From NCBI GenBank assembly GCA_036172665.1, contig CM069880.1, positions 3,226,501-3,290,500 of the forward strand: 64,000 nucleotides of DNA, given 5' to 3'. This document shows positions 40,729-54,875 of the stretch, piece after piece; the stretch's first letter is position 1, and the number at the start of each line of letters is the position of its first letter. The translations under genes were made by a program, and so were the position numbers. The notes below the pieces were generated by a model that did no database searches, was not told the DNA's origin, and was given only the letters and a program-made list of their open reading frames with translations. This DNA comes from Prosopocoilus inquinatus (Eukaryota > Arthropoda > Insecta > Coleoptera > Lucanidae).

Positions 40729-43700
40729 GAAACAACACGCATTAGCGTTGTTCCTGTGATGTATCTAATCGATCCTTACTCATCTACCATGTTATTTGGC
40801 GTTTCGATGGACTCCAGTAACTCTGATGTGAGATACAAAGTTCTCGGAGGCAGCAGAAGCTGGAAATAGTTTTGAACGAAACAACACGTATTAGCGTTGT
40901 TCCTGTGATGTATCTAAACGATCCTTATTTATCTAACATGTTATTTGACGTTTGGATGGACTCCAGTATGTCTGATGTGAGATACAAAGTTTTTGGACGC
41001 AGCAGGAGCTGGAAATAGTTTTAAACGAAACAACACGTATTAGCGTTGTTCCTGTGCTGTATCTAATCGATCCTTACTTATCTATCATGTTATTTGACGT
41101 TTCGATGGACTCCAGTAACTCTGATGTGAGATACGACGTTTTCGGACGCAGCAGAAGCTGGAAATAGTTTTAAACGAAACAACACGTATTAGCGTTGTTC
41201 CTGTGATGTATCTAATCGATCCTTTCTCATCTATTATGTTATTTGACGTTTGGATGGACACCAGTAACTCTGATGTGAGATACGAAGTTCTCGGACGCAG
41301 CAGAAGCTGGAAATAGTTTTAAACGAAACAACACGCATTAGCGTTGTTCCTGTGATGTATCTAATCGATCCTTACTCATCTATCATGTTATTTGGCGTTT
41401 CGATGGACTCCAGTAACTTTGATGTGAGATACGACGTTTTCGGACGCAGCAGAAGCTGGAAATAGTATTGAAGGAAACAACACGCATTAGCGATGTTCCT
41501 GTGATGTATCTAATCGATCCTTACTCATCTATCATGTTATTTTACGTTTGGATGGACTCCAGTAACTCTGATGTGAGATACAAAGTTTTTGGACGCAGCA
41601 GAAGCTGGAAATAGTTTTGAACGAAACGACACGTATTAGCGTTGTTCCTGTGATGTATCTAATCGATCCTTACTTAGCTACTATGTTATTTGACGTTTCG
41701 ATGGACTCCAGTAACTCTAATGTGAGATACGAAATTTTCGGACGCAGCAGCAGCTGGAAATAGTTTTAAACGAAACAACACATATTAGCGTTGTTCCTGT
41801 GATGTATCTAATCGATCCTTACTCATCTATCATGTTATTTGGCGTTTCGATGGACTCCAGTAACTTTGATGTGAGATACGAAGTTCTCGGACGCAGCTGA
41901 AGCTGGAAATAGTTTTAAACGAAACAACACGTATTAGCGTTGTTCCTGTGATGTATCTAATCGATCCTTACTTAGCTACTATGTTATTTGACGTTTCGAT
42001 GGACTCCAGTAACTCTAATGTGAGATATGAAATTTTCGGACGCAGCAGCAGCTGGAAATAGTTTTAAACGAAACAACACATATTAGCGTTGTTCCTGTGA
42101 TGTATCTAATCGATCCTTACTCATCTCTCATGTTATTTGACGTTTGGACTTACTCCAGTAACTCTGATGTGAGATAAAAAGTTCTCGGACGCAGCAGAAG
42201 CTGGAAATAGTTTTGAACGAAACAACACGTATTAGCGTTGTTCCTGTGATGTATCTAAACGATCCTTATTTATCTAACATGTTATTTGACGTTTCGATGG
42301 ACTCCAGTAAGTCTGATGTGAGATACAAAGTTTTTGGACGCAGCAGGAGCTGGAAATAGTTTTAAACGAAACAACACGTATTAGCGTTGTTCCTGTACTG
42401 TATCTAATCGATCCTTACTTATCTATCATGTTATTTGACGTTTCGAAGGACTCCAGTAACTCTGATGTGATATACGACGTTTTCGGACGCAGCAGAAGCT
42501 GGAAATAGTTTTAAACGAAACAACACGTATTAGCGTTGTTCCTGTGATGTATCTAATCGATCCTTTCTCATCTATTATGTTATTTGACGTTTGGATGGAC
42601 ACCAGTAACTCTGATGTGAGATACGAAGTTCTCGGACGCAGCAGAAGCTGGAAATAGTTTTAAACGAAACAACACGCATTAGCGTTGTTCCTGTGATGTA
42701 TCTAATCGATCCTTACTCATCTATCATGTTATTTGGCGTTTCGATGGACTCCAGTAACTCTGATGTGAGATACAAAGTTTTTGGACGCAGCAGAAGCTGG
42801 AAATAGTTTTGAAGGAAACACCACGCATTAGCGTTGTTCCTGTGATGTATCTAATCGATCCTTACTCATCTATCATGTTATTTTACGTTTGGATGGACTC
42901 CAGTAACTCTGATGTGAGATACAAAGTTTTTGGACGCAGCAGAAGCTGGAAATAGTTTTGAACGAAACAACACGTATTAGCGTTGTTCCTGTGATGTATC
43001 TAATCGATCCTTACTTAGCTACTATGTTATTTGACGTTTCGATGGACTCCAGTAACTCTAATGTGAGATACGAAATTTTCGGACGCAGCAGCAGCTGGAA
43101 ATAGTTTTAAACGAAACAACACATATTAGCGTTGTTCCTGTGATGTATCTAATCGATCCTTACTCATCTATCATGTTATTTGGCGTTTCGATGGACTCCA
43201 GTAACTTTGATGTGAGATACGAAGTTCTCGGACGCAGCTGAAGCTGGAAATAGTTTTAAACGAAACAACACGTATTAGCGTTGTTCCTGTGATGTATCTA
43301 ATCGATCCTTACTTAGCTACTATGTTATTTGACGTTTCGATGGACTCCAGTAACTCTAATGTGAGATACGAAATTTTCGGACGCAGCAGCAGCTGGAAAT
43401 AGTTTTAAACGAAACAACACATATTAGCGTTGTTCCTGTGTTGTATCTAATCGATCCTTACTCATCTCTCATGTTATTTGACGTTTGGACGGACTCCAGT
43501 AACTCTGATGTGAGATACAAAGTTCTCGGACGCAGCAGAAGCTGGAAATAGTTTTGAACGAAACAACACGTATTAGCGTTGTTCCTATGATGTATCTAAA
43601 CGATCCTTATTTATCTAACATGTTATTTGACGTTTCGATGGACTCCAGTAAGTCTGATGTGAGATACAAAGTTTTCGGACGCAGCAGAAGCTGGAAATAG

Positions 43701-46700
43701 TTTTAAACGAAACAACACGTATTAGCGTTGTTCCTGTGATGTATCTAATCGATCCTTTCTCATCTATTATGTTATTTGACGTTTGGATGGACACCAGTAA
43801 CTCTGATGTGAGATACGAAGTTCTCGGACGCAGCAGAAGCTGGAAATAGTTTTAAACGAAACAACACGCATTAGCGTTGTTCCTGTGATGTATCTAATCG
43901 ATCCTTACTCATCTATCATGTTATTTGGCGTTTCGATGGACTCCAGTAACTTTGATGTGAGATACGACGTTTTCGGACGCAGCAGAAGCTGGAAATAGTT
44001 CTAAACGAAACAACACGCATTAGCGATGTTCCTGTGATGTATCTAATCGATCCTTACTCATCTATCATGTTATTTTACGTTTGGATGGACTCCAGTAACT
44101 CTGATGTGAGATACGACGTTTTCGGACGCAGCAGAAGCTGGAAATAGTTTTAAACGAAACAACACGCATTAGCGATGTTCCTGTGATGTATCTAATCGAT
44201 CCTTACTCATCTATCATGTTATTTTACGTTTGGATGGACTCCAGTAACTCTGATGTGAGATACGACGTTTTCGGACGCAGCAGAAGCTGGAAATAGTTTT
44301 AAACGAAACAACACGCATTAGCGATGTTCCTGTGATGTATCTAATCGATCCTTACTCATCTATCATGTTATTTTACGTTTGGATGGACTCCAGTAACTCT
44401 GATGTGAGATACAAAGTTTTTGGACGCAGCAGAAGCTGGAAATAGTTTTGAAGGAAACAACACGCATTAGCGTTGTTCCTGTGATGTATCTAAACGATCC
44501 TTATTTATCTAACATGTTATTTGACGTTTCGATGGACTCCAGTAAGTCTGATGTGAGATACAAAGTTTTTGGACGCAGCAGGTGCTGGAAATAGTTTTAA
44601 ACGAAACAACACGTATTAGCGTTGTTCCTGTACTGTATCTAATCGATCCTTACTTATCTATCATGTTATTTGACGTTTCGATGGACTCCAGTAACTCTGA
44701 TGTGAGATACGACGTTTTCGGACGCAGCAGAAGCTGGAAATAGTTTTAAACGAAACAACACGTATTAGCGTTGTTCCTGTGATGTATCTAATCGATCCTT
44801 TCTCATCTATTATGTTATTTGACGTTTGGATGGACACCAGTAACTCTGATGTGAGATACGAAGTTCTCGGACGCAGCAGAAGCTGGAAATAGTTTTAAAC
44901 GAAACAACACGCATTAGCGTTGTTCCTGTGATGTATCTAATCGATCCTTACTCATCTATCATGTTATTTGGCGTTTCGATGGACTCCAGTAACTTTGATG
45001 TGAGATACGACGTTTTCGGACGCAGCAGAAGCTGGAAATAGTTTTAAACGAAACAACACGCATTAGCGATGTTCCTGTGATGTATCTAATCGATCCTTAC
45101 TCATCTATCATGTTATTTTACGTTTGGATGGACTCCAGTAACTCTGATGTGAGATACGACGTTTTCGGACGCAGCAGAAGCTGGAAATAGTTTTAAACGA
45201 AACAACACGCATTAGCGATGTTCCTGTGATGTATCTAATCGATCCTTACTCATCTATCATGTTATTTTACGTTTGGATGGACTCCAGTAACTCTGATGTG
45301 AGATACGAAGTTCTCGGACGCAGCTGAAGCTGGAAATAGTTTTAAACGAAACAACACGCATTAGCGTTGTTCCTGTGATGTATCTAATCGATCCTTACTC
45401 ATCTATCATGTTATTTGGCGTTTCGATGGACTCCAGTAACTTTGATGTGAGATACGAAGTTCTCGGACGCAGCTGAAGCTGGAAATAGTTTTAAACGAAA
45501 CAACACGTATTAGCGTTGTTCCTGTGATGTATCTAATCGATCCTTACTTAGCTACTGTTATTTGACGTTTCGATGGGCTCCAGTAACTCTAATGTGAGAT
45601 ACGAAATTTTCGGACGCAGCAGCAGCTGGAAATAGTTTTAAACGAAACAACACATATTAGCGTTGTTCCTGTGCTGTATCTAATCGATCCTTACTTATCT
45701 ATCATGTTATTTGTCGTTTCGATGGACTCCAGTAACTCTGATGTGAGATACGACGTTTTCGGACGCAGCAGAAGCTGGAATTAGTTTTAAACGAAACAAC
45801 ACGTATTAGCGTTGTTCCTGTGATGTATCTAATCGATCCTTACTCATCTATCATGTTATTTGGCGTTTCGATGGACTCCAGTAACTTTGATGTGAGATAC
45901 GAAGTTCTCGGACGCAGCTGAAGCTGGAAATAGTTTTAAACGAAACAACACGTATTAGCGTTGTTCCTGTGATGTATCTAATCGATCCTTACTTAGCTAC
46001 TATGTTATTTGACGTTTCGATGGACTCCAGTAACTCTAATGTGAGATACGAAATTTTCGGACGCAGCAGCAGCTGGAAATAGTTTTAAACGAAACAACAC
46101 ATATTAGCGTTGTTCCTGTGCTGTATCTAATCGATCCTTACTTATCTATCATGTTATTTGTCGTTTCGATGGACTCCAGTAACTCTGATGTGAGATACGA
46201 CGTTTTCGGACGCAGCAGAAGCTGGAAATAGTTTTAAACGAAACAACACGCATTAGCGATGTTCCTGTGATGCATCTAATCGATCCTTACTCATCTATCA
46301 TGTTATTTTACGTTTGGATGGACTCCAGTAACTCTGATGTGAGATACGACGTTTTCGGACGCAGCAGAAGCTGGAATTAGTTTTAAACGAAACAACACGT
46401 ATTAGCGTTGTTCCTGTGATGTATCTAATCGATCCTTACTCATCTATCATGTTATTTGGCGTTTCGATGGACTCCAGTAAATCTGATGTGAGATACAAAG
46501 TTCTCGGACGCAGCAGAAGCTGGAAATAGTTTTGAACCAAACAACACGTATTAGCGTTGTTCCTGTGATGTATCTAAACGATCCTTATTTATCTAACATG
46601 TTATTTGACGTTTGGATGGACTCCAGTAAGTCTGATGTGAGATACAAAGTTCTCGGACGCAGCAGAAGCTGGAAATAGTTTTGAACCAAACAACACGTAT

Positions 46701-47570
46701 TAGCGTTGTTCCTGTGATGTATCTAAACGATCCTTATTTATCTAACATGTTATTTGACGTTTGGATGGACTCCAGTAAGTCTGATGTGAGATACAAAGTT
46801 TTTGGACGCAGCAGGAGCTGGAAATAGTTTTAAACGAAACAACATGTATTAGCGTTGTTCCTGTGCTGTATCTAATCGATCCTTACTTATCTATCATGTT
46901 ATTTGACGTTTCGATGGACTCCAGTAACTCTGATGTGAGATACGACGTTTTCGGACGCAGCAGAAGCTGGAAATAGTTTTAAACGAAACAACACGTATTA
47001 GCGTTGTTCCTGTGATGTATCTAATCGATCCTTTCTCATCTATTATGTTATTTGACGTTTGGATGGACACCAGTAACTCTGATGTGAGATACGAAGTTCT
47101 CGGACGCAGCAGAAGCTGGAAATAGTTTTAAACGAAACAACACGCATTAGCGTTGTTCCTGTGATGTATCTAATCGATCCTTACTCATCTATCATGTTAT
47201 TTGGCGTTTCGATGGACTCCAGTAACTTTGATGTGAGATACGACGTTTTCGGACGCAGCAGAAGCTGGAAATAGTTTTAAACGAAACAACACGCATTAGC
47301 GATGTTCCTGTGATGTATCTAATCGATCCTTACTCATCTATCATGTTATTTTACGTTTGGATGGACTCCAGTAACTCTGATGTGAGATACGACGTTTTCG
47401 GACGCAGCAGAAGCTGGAAATAGTTTTGAAGGAAACAAGACGCATTAGCGATGTTCCTGTGATGTATCTAATCGATCCTTACTCATCTATCATGTTATTT
47501 TACGTTTGGACGGACTCCAGTAACTCTGATGTGAGATAAAATGTTCTCGGACGCAGCAGAAGCTGGAAAT
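40729..47570 (+). repeat. Large higher-order unit U3 (full-type copy, truncated at right)
   Basis: Colinear with U1 at +12,514 bp at anchors 28951/41465, 31153/43667, 32061/44575, 33041/45555 and 34921/47435. It contains the twelve monomers missing from U2, so U1 and U3 are closer in structure to each other than either is to the unit between them. The match ends just after GATAAAATGTTCTCGG: U1 continues TTTTAAACG...CGCATT, while U3 continues TTTTGAACG...CGTATT. That marks the breakpoint with the next repeat. Confidence 0.88.
45497..45643 (+). repeat. 147-bp monomer, deletion in GCTACT(AT)GTTA, copy 2
   Basis: Same two-base loss and same GATGGGCTCC change as the monomer at 32983, exactly 12,514 bp away. 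Two shared private changes make descent by duplication far more likely than two independent events. Confidence 0.95.
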
Positions 47571-48655
47571 AGTTTTGAACGAAACAACACGTATTAGCGT
47601 TGTTCCTGTGATGTATCTAAACGATCCTTATTTATCTAACATGTTATTTGACGTTTGGATGGACTCCAGTAAGTCTGATGTGAGATACAAAGTTTTTGGA
47701 CGCAGCAGGAGCTGGAAATAGTTTTAAACGAAACAACACGTATTAGCGTTGTTCCTGTGCTGTATCTAATCGATCCTTACTTATCTATCATGTTATTTGT
47801 CGTTTCGATGGACTCCAGTAACTCTGATGTGAGATACGACGTTTTCGGACGCAGCAGAAGCTGGAATTAGTTTTTAACGAAACAACACGCATTAGCGATG
47901 TTCCTGTGATGTATCTAATAGATACTTACTCATCTATCATGTTATTTTACGTTTGGATGGACTCCAGTAAGTCTGATGTGAGATACAAAGTTTTTGGACG
48001 CAGCAGCAGCTGGAAATAGTTTTAAACGAAACAACACGTATTAGCGTTGTTCCTGTGCTGTATCTAATCGATCCTTACTTATCTATCATGTTATTTGTCG
48101 TTTCGATGGACTCCAGTAACTCTGATGTGAGATACGACGTTTTCGGACGCAGCAGAAGCTGGAATTAGTTTTAAACGAAACAACACGTATTAGCGTTGTT
48201 CCTGTGATGTATCTAATCGATCCTTACTCATCTATCATGTTATTTGGCGTTTCGATGGACTCCAGTAACTTTGATGTGAGATACGACGCTTTCGGACGCA
48301 GCAGAAGCTGGAAATAGTTTTAAACGAAACAACACGCATTAGCGATGTTCCTGTGATGCATCTAATCGATCCTTACTCATCTATCATGTTATTTTACGTT
48401 TGGATGGACTCCAGTAACTCTGATGTGAGATACGACGTTTTCGGACGCAGCAGAAGCTGGAATTAGTTTTAAACGAAACAACACGTATTAGCGTTGTTCC
48501 TGTGATGTATCTAATCGATCCTTACTCATCTATCATGTTATTTGGCGTTTCGATGGACTCCAGTAACTTTGATGTGAGATACGACGTTTTCGGACGCAGC
48601 AGAAGCTGGAAATAGTTTTAAACGAAACAACACGCATTAGCGATGTTCCTGTGAT
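46420..48655 (+). repeat. 15-monomer (2,235-bp) tandem pair at the U3 end, copy 1
   Basis: Anchors: the private AACATGTATT at 46841/49076 and ACAAGACGCA at 47435/49670, both 2,235 bp. The copy overlaps the last part of U3, so the duplication happened after U3 formed. It includes the GAACCAAACA monomer pair and the TTTGTCG subtype. Confidence 0.88.
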
Positions 48656-50690
48656 GTATCTAATCGATCCTTACTCATCTATCATGTTATTTGGCGTTTC
48701 GATGGACTCCAGTAAATCTGATGTGAGATACAAAGTTCTCGGACGCAGCAGAAGCTGGAAATAGTTTTGAACCAAACAACACGTATTAGCGTTGTTCCTG
48801 TGATGTATCTAAACGATCCTTATTTATCTAACATGTTATTTGACGTTTGGATGGACTCCAGTAAGTCTGATGTGAGATACAAAGTTCTCGGACGCAGCAG
48901 AAGCTGGAAATAGTTTTGAACCAAACAACACGTATTAGCGTTGTTCCTGTGATGTATCTAAACGATCCTTATTTATCTAACATGTTATTTGACGTTTGGA
49001 TGGACTCCAGTAAGTCTGATGTGAGATACAAAGTTTTTGGACGCAGCAGGAGCTGGAAATAGTTTTAAACGAAACAACATGTATTAGCGTTGTTCCTGTG
49101 CTGTATCTAATCGATCCTTACTTATCTATCATGTTATTTGACGTTTCGATGGACTCCAGTAACTCTGATGTGAGATACGACGTTTTCGGACGCAGCAGAA
49201 GCTGGAAATAGTTTTAAACGAAACAACACGTATTAGCGTTGTTCCTGTGATGTATCTAATCGATCCTTTCTCATCTATTATGTTATTTGACGTTTGGATG
49301 GACACCAGTAACTCTGATGTGAGATACGAAGTTCTCGGACGCAGCAGAAGCTGGAAATAGTTTTAAACGAAACAACACGCATTAGCGTTGTTCCTGTGAT
49401 GTATCTAATCGATCCTTACTCATCTATCATGTTATTTGGCGTTTCGATGGACTCCAGTAACTTTGATGTGAGATACGACGTTTTCGGACGCAGCAGAAGC
49501 TGGAAATAGTTTTAAACGAAACAACACGCATTAGCGATGTTCCTGTGATGTATCTAATCGATCCTTACTCATCTATCATGTTATTTTACGTTTGGATGGA
49601 CTCCAGTAACTCTGATGTGAGATACGACGTTTTCGGACGCAGCAGAAGCTGGAAATAGTTTTGAAGGAAACAAGACGCATTAGCGATGTTCCTGTGATGT
49701 ATCTAATCGATCCTTACTCATCTATCATGTTATTTTACGTTTGGACGGACTCCAGTAACTCTGATGTGAGATAAAATGTTCTCGGACGCAGCAGAAGCTG
49801 GAAATAGTTTTGAACGAAACAACACGTATTAGCGTTGTTCCTGTGATGTATCTAAACGATCCTTATTTATCTAACATGTTATTTGACGTTTGGATGGACT
49901 CCAGTAAGTCTGATGTGAGATACAAAGTTTTTGGACGCAGCAGGAGCTGGAAATAGTTTTAAACGAAACAACACGTATTAGCGTTGTTCCTGTGCTGTAT
50001 CTAATCGATCCTTACTTATCTATCATGTTATTTGTCGTTTCGATGGACTCCAGTAACTCTGATGTGAGATACGACGTTTTCGGACGCAGCAGAAGCTGGA
50101 ATTAGTTTTTAACGAAACAACACGCATTAGCGATGTTCCTGTGATGTATCTAATAGATACTTACTCATCTATCATGTTATTTTACGTTTGGATGGACTCC
50201 AGTAAGTCTGATGTGAGATACAAAGTTTTTGGACGCAGCAGCAGCTGGAAATAGTTTTAAACGAAACAACACGTATTAGCGTTGTTCCTGTGCTGTATCT
50301 AATCGATCCTTACTTATCTATCATGTTATTTGTCGTTTCGATGGACTCCAGTAACTCTGATGTGAGATACGACGTTTTCGGACGCAGCAGAAGCTGGAAT
50401 TAGTTTTAAACGAAACAACACGTATTAGCGTTGTTCCTGTGATGTATCTAATCGATCCTTACTCATCTATCATGTTATTTGGCGTTTCGATGGACTCCAG
50501 TAACTTTGATGTGAGATACGACGCTTTCGGACGCAGCAGAAGCTGGAAATAGTTTTAAACGAAACAACACGCATTAGCGATGTTCCTGTGATGCATCTAA
50601 TCGATCCTTACTCATCTATCATGTTATTTTACGTTTGGATGGACTCCAGTAACTCTGATGTGAGATACGACGTTTTCGGACGCAGCAGAA
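48656..50690 (+). repeat. 15-monomer (2,235-bp) tandem pair, copy 2
   Basis: Copy of about 46.42-48.46 kb. The match stops near 50.69 kb, where copy 1 continues GGAATTAG...CGTATT and this copy continues GGAAATAG...CGCATT. The last part also forms the start of the 26-monomer unit beginning at 49369, so duplications overlap in layers. Confidence 0.85.
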
Positions 50691-50858
50691 GCTGGAAATA
50701 GTTTTAAACGAAACAACACGCATTAGCGATGTTCCTGTGATGCATCTAATCGATCCTTACTCATCTATCATGTTATTTTACGTTTGGATGGACTCCAGTA
50801 ACTCTGATGTGAGATACGACGTTTTCGGACGCAGCAGAAGCTGGAAATAGTTTTAAAC

Positions 50859-51005
50859 GACACAACACGCATTAGCGATGTTCCTGTGATGTATCTAATC
50901 GATACTTACTCATCTATCATGTTATTTTACGTTTGGATGGACTCCAGTAAGTCTGATGTGAGATACAGTTTTTGGACGCAGCAGCAGCTGGAAATAGTTT
51001 TAAAC
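50859..51005 (+). repeat. 147-bp monomer, GATACAG deletion, copy 1
   Basis: GATACAAAGTTTTTGG reads GATACAGTTTTTGG, a loss of two A. Since 147 is divisible by 3 (49 codons) and 149 is not, one frame stays open into the next monomer. That produces an 86-codon open frame at 50886-51146 starting with GTG. Its translation is the same 49-residue pattern read twice (YLID, SIMLF, SDVRY), with no recognisable domain; I do not call it a gene. This copy also has GACACAACAC. Confidence 0.93.
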
Positions 51006-51452
51006 GAAACAACACGTATTAGCGTTGTTCCTGTGCTGTATCTAATCGATCCTTACTTATCTATCATGTTATTTGTCGTTTCGATGGACTCCAGTAACTC
51101 TGATGTGAGATACGACGTTTTCGGACGCAGCAGAAGCTGGAATTAGTTTTAAACGAAACAACACGTATTAGCGTTGTTCCTGTGATGTATCTAATCGATC
51201 CTTACTCATCTATCATGTTATTTGGCGTTTCGATGGACTCCAGTAACTTTGATGTGAGATACGACGCTTTCGGACGCAGCAGAAGCTGGAAATAGTTTTA
51301 AACGAAACAACAGGCATTAGCGATGTTCCTGTGATGCATCTAATCGATCCTTACTCATCTATCATGTTATTTTACGTTTGGATGGACTCCAGTAACTCTG
51401 ATGTGAGATACGACGTTTTCGGACGCAGCAGAAGCTGGAAATAGTTTTAAAC

Positions 51453-51599
51453 GAAACAACACGCATTAGCGATGTTCCTGTGATGTATCTAATCGATACT
51501 TACTCATCTATCATGTTATTTTACGTTTGGATGGGCTCCAGTAAGTCTGATGTGAGATACAGTTTTTGGACGCAGCAGCAGCTGGAAATAGTTTTAAAC
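51453..51599 (+). repeat. 147-bp monomer, GATACAG deletion, copy 2
   Basis: Same AA loss as at 50859, 594 bp downstream (four monomers, one of them short). It additionally reads GATGGGCTCC, a Gly for Asp change in the accidental open frame at 51480-51740. The change is silent as far as any function can be told. Confidence 0.93.
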
Positions 51600-54500
51600 G
51601 AAACAACACGTATTAGCGTTGTTCCTGTGCTGTATCTAATCGATCCTTACTTATCTATCATGTTATTTGTCGTTTCGATGGACTCCAGTAACTCTGATGT
51701 GAGATACGACGTTTTCGGACGCAGCAGAAGCTGGAATTAGTTTTAAACGAAACAACACGTATTAGCGTTGTTCCTGTGATGTATCTAATCGATCCTTACT
51801 CATCTATCATGTTATTTGGCGTTTCGATGGACTCCAGTAACTCTGATGTGAGATACAAAGTTCTCGGAGGCAGCAGAAGCTGGAAATAGTTTTGAACGAA
51901 ACAACACGTATTAGCGTTGTTCCTGTGATGTATCTAAACGATCCTTATTTATCTAACATGTTATTTGACGTTTGGATGGACTCCAGTATGTCTGATGTGA
52001 GATACAAAGTTTTTGGACGCAGCAGGAGCTGGAAATAGTTTTAAACGAAACAACACGTATTAGCGTTGTTCCTGTGATGTATCTAATCGATCCTTACTCA
52101 TCTATCATGTTATTTGGCGTTTCGATGGACTCCAGTAACTCTGATGTGAGATACAAAGTTCTCGGAGGCAGCAGAAGCTGGAAATAGTTTTGAACGAAAC
52201 AACACGTATTAGCGTTGTTCCTGTGCTGTATCTAATCGATCCTTACTTATCTATCATGTTATTTGACGTTTCGATGGACTCCAGTAACTCTGATGTGAGA
52301 TACGACGTTTTCGGACGCAGCAGAAGCTGGAAATAGTTTTAAACGAAACAACACGTATTAGCGTTGTTCCTGTGATGTATCTAATCGATCCTTTCTCATC
52401 TATTATGTTATTTGACGTTTGGATGGACACCGGTAACTCTGATGTGAGATACGAAGTTCTCGGACGCAGCAGAAGCTGGAAATAGTTTTAAACGAAACAA
52501 CACGCATTAGCGTTGTTCCTGTGATGTATCTAATCGATCCTTACTCATCTATCATGTTATTTGGCGTTTCGATGGACTCCAGTAACTTTGATGTGAGATA
52601 CGACGTTTTCGGACGCAGCAGAAGCTGGAAATAGTTTTGAAGGAAACAACACGCATTAGCGATGTTCCTGTGATGTATCTAATCGATCCTTACTCATCTA
52701 TCATGTTATTTTACGTTTGGATGGACTCCAGTAACTCTGATGTGAGATACAAAGTTTTTGGACGCAGCAGAAGCTGGAAATAGTTTTGAACGAAACAACA
52801 CGTATTAGCGTTGTTCCTGTGATGTATCTAATCGATCCTTACTCATCTATCATGTTATTTGGCGTTTCGATGGACTCCAGTAACTTTGATGTGAGATACG
52901 ACGTTTTCGGACGCAGCAGAAGCTGGAATTAGTTTTAAACGAAACAACACGTATTAGCGTTGTTCCTGTGATGTATCTAATCGATCCTTACTCATCTATC
53001 ATGTTATTTGGCGTTTCGATGGACTCCAGTAACTTTGATGTGAGATACGACGCTTTCGGACGCAGCAGAAGCTGGAAATAGTTTTAAACGAAACAACACG
53101 CATTAGCGATGTTCCTGTGATGCATCTAATCGATCCTTACTCATCTATCATGTTATTTTACGTTTGGATGGACTCCAGTAACTCTGATGTGAGATACGAC
53201 GTTTTCGGACGCAGCAGAAGCTGGAAATAGTTTTAAACGAAACAACACGCATTAGCGTTGTTCCTGTGATGTATCTAATCGATCCTTACTCATCTATCAT
53301 GTTATTTGGCGTTTCGATGGACTCCAGTAACTTTGATGTGAGATACGACGTTTTCGGACGCAGCAGAAGCTGGAAATAGTTTTAAACGAAACAACACGCA
53401 TTAGCGATGTTCCTGTGATGTATCTAATCGATCCTTACTCATCTATCATGTTATTTTACGTTTGGATGGACTCCAGTAACTCTGATGTGAGATACGACGT
53501 TTTCGGACGCAGCAGAAGCTGGAAATAGTTTTGAAGGAAACAAGACGCATTAGCGATGTTCCTGTGATGTATCTAATCGATCCTTACTCATCTATCATGT
53601 TATTTTACGTTTGGACGGACTCCAGTAACTCTGATGTGAGATAAAATGTTCTCGGACGCAGCAGAAGCTGGAAATAGTTTTGAACGAAACAACACGTATT
53701 AGCGTTGTTCCTGTGATGTATCTAAACGATCCTTATTTATCTAACATGTTATTTGACGTTTGGATGGACTCCAGTAAGTCTGATGTGAGATACAAAGTTT
53801 TTGGACGCAGCAGGAGCTGGAAATAGTTTTAAACGAAACAACACGTATTAGCGTTGTTCCTGTGCTGTATCTAATCGATCCTTACTTATCTATCATGTTA
53901 TTTGTCGTTTCGATGGACTCCAGTAACTCTGATGTGAGATACGACGTTTTCGGACGCAGCAGAAGCTGGAATTAGTTTTTAACGAAACAACACGCATTAG
54001 CGATGTTCCTGTGATGTATCTAATAGATACTTACTCATCTATCATGTTATTTTACGTTTGGATGGACTCCAGTAAGTCTGATGTGAGATACAAAGTTTTT
54101 GGACGCAGCAGCAGCTGGAAATAGTTTTAAACGAAACAACACGTATTAGCGTTGTTCCTGTGCTGTATCTAATCGATCCTTACTTATCTATCATGTTATT
54201 TGTCGTTTCGATGGACTCCAGTAACTCTGATGTGAGATACGACGTTTTCGGACGCAGCAGAAGCTGGAATTAGTTTTAAACGAAACAACACGTATTAGCG
54301 TTGTTCCTGTGATGTATCTAATCGATCCTTACTCATCTATCATGTTATTTGGCGTTTCGATGGACTCCAGTAACTTTGATGTGAGATACGACGCTTTCGG
54401 ACGCAGCAGAAGCTGGAAATAGTTTTAAACGAAACAACACGCATTAGCGATGTTCCTGTGATGCATCTAATCGATCCTTACTCATCTATCATGTTATTTT

Positions 54501-54728
54501 ACGTTTGGATGGACTCCAGTAACTCTGATGTGAGATACGACGTTTTCGGACGCAGCAGAAGCTGGAAATAGTTTTAAACGAAACAACACGCATTAGCGAT
54601 GTTCCTGTGATGCATCTAATCGATCCTTACTCATCTATCATGTTATTTTACGTTTGGATGGACTCCAGTAACTCTGATGTGAGATACGACGTTTTCGGAC
54701 GCAGCAGAAGCTGGAAATAGTTTTAAAC

Positions 54729-54875
54729 GACACAACACGCATTAGCGATGTTCCTGTGATGTATCTAATCGATACTTACTCATCTATCATGTTATTTTAC
54801 GTTTGGATGGACTCCAGTAAGTCTGATGTGAGATACAGTTTTTGGACGCAGCAGCAGCTGGAAATAGTTTTAAAC
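54729..54875 (+). repeat. 147-bp monomer, GATACAG deletion, copy 3
   Basis: Copy of the monomer at 50859 carried by the 3,870-bp tandem duplication, with the same GACACAACAC start. It gives the accidental open frame 54756-55016. Confidence 0.93.

Larger units (their letters stand above)
49369..53238 (+). repeat. 26-monomer higher-order repeat (3,870 bp), unit 1
   Basis: The length is 26 x 149 minus 4, because two monomers (50859 and 51453) each lack 2 bp. Anchors: ACAAGACGCA at 49670/53540 and GACACCGG (CGGTAACTCT at 52431/56301). Rare variants shared with unit 2 include AACGACACAACACG, ACAGGCATT, ATGGGCTCC near 51.53 kb, and GATACTTACTC. Left limit: 49.34 kb has the GACACC/GAAGTTCTC monomer, but the matching place before unit 2 does not. 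Confidence 0.92.
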
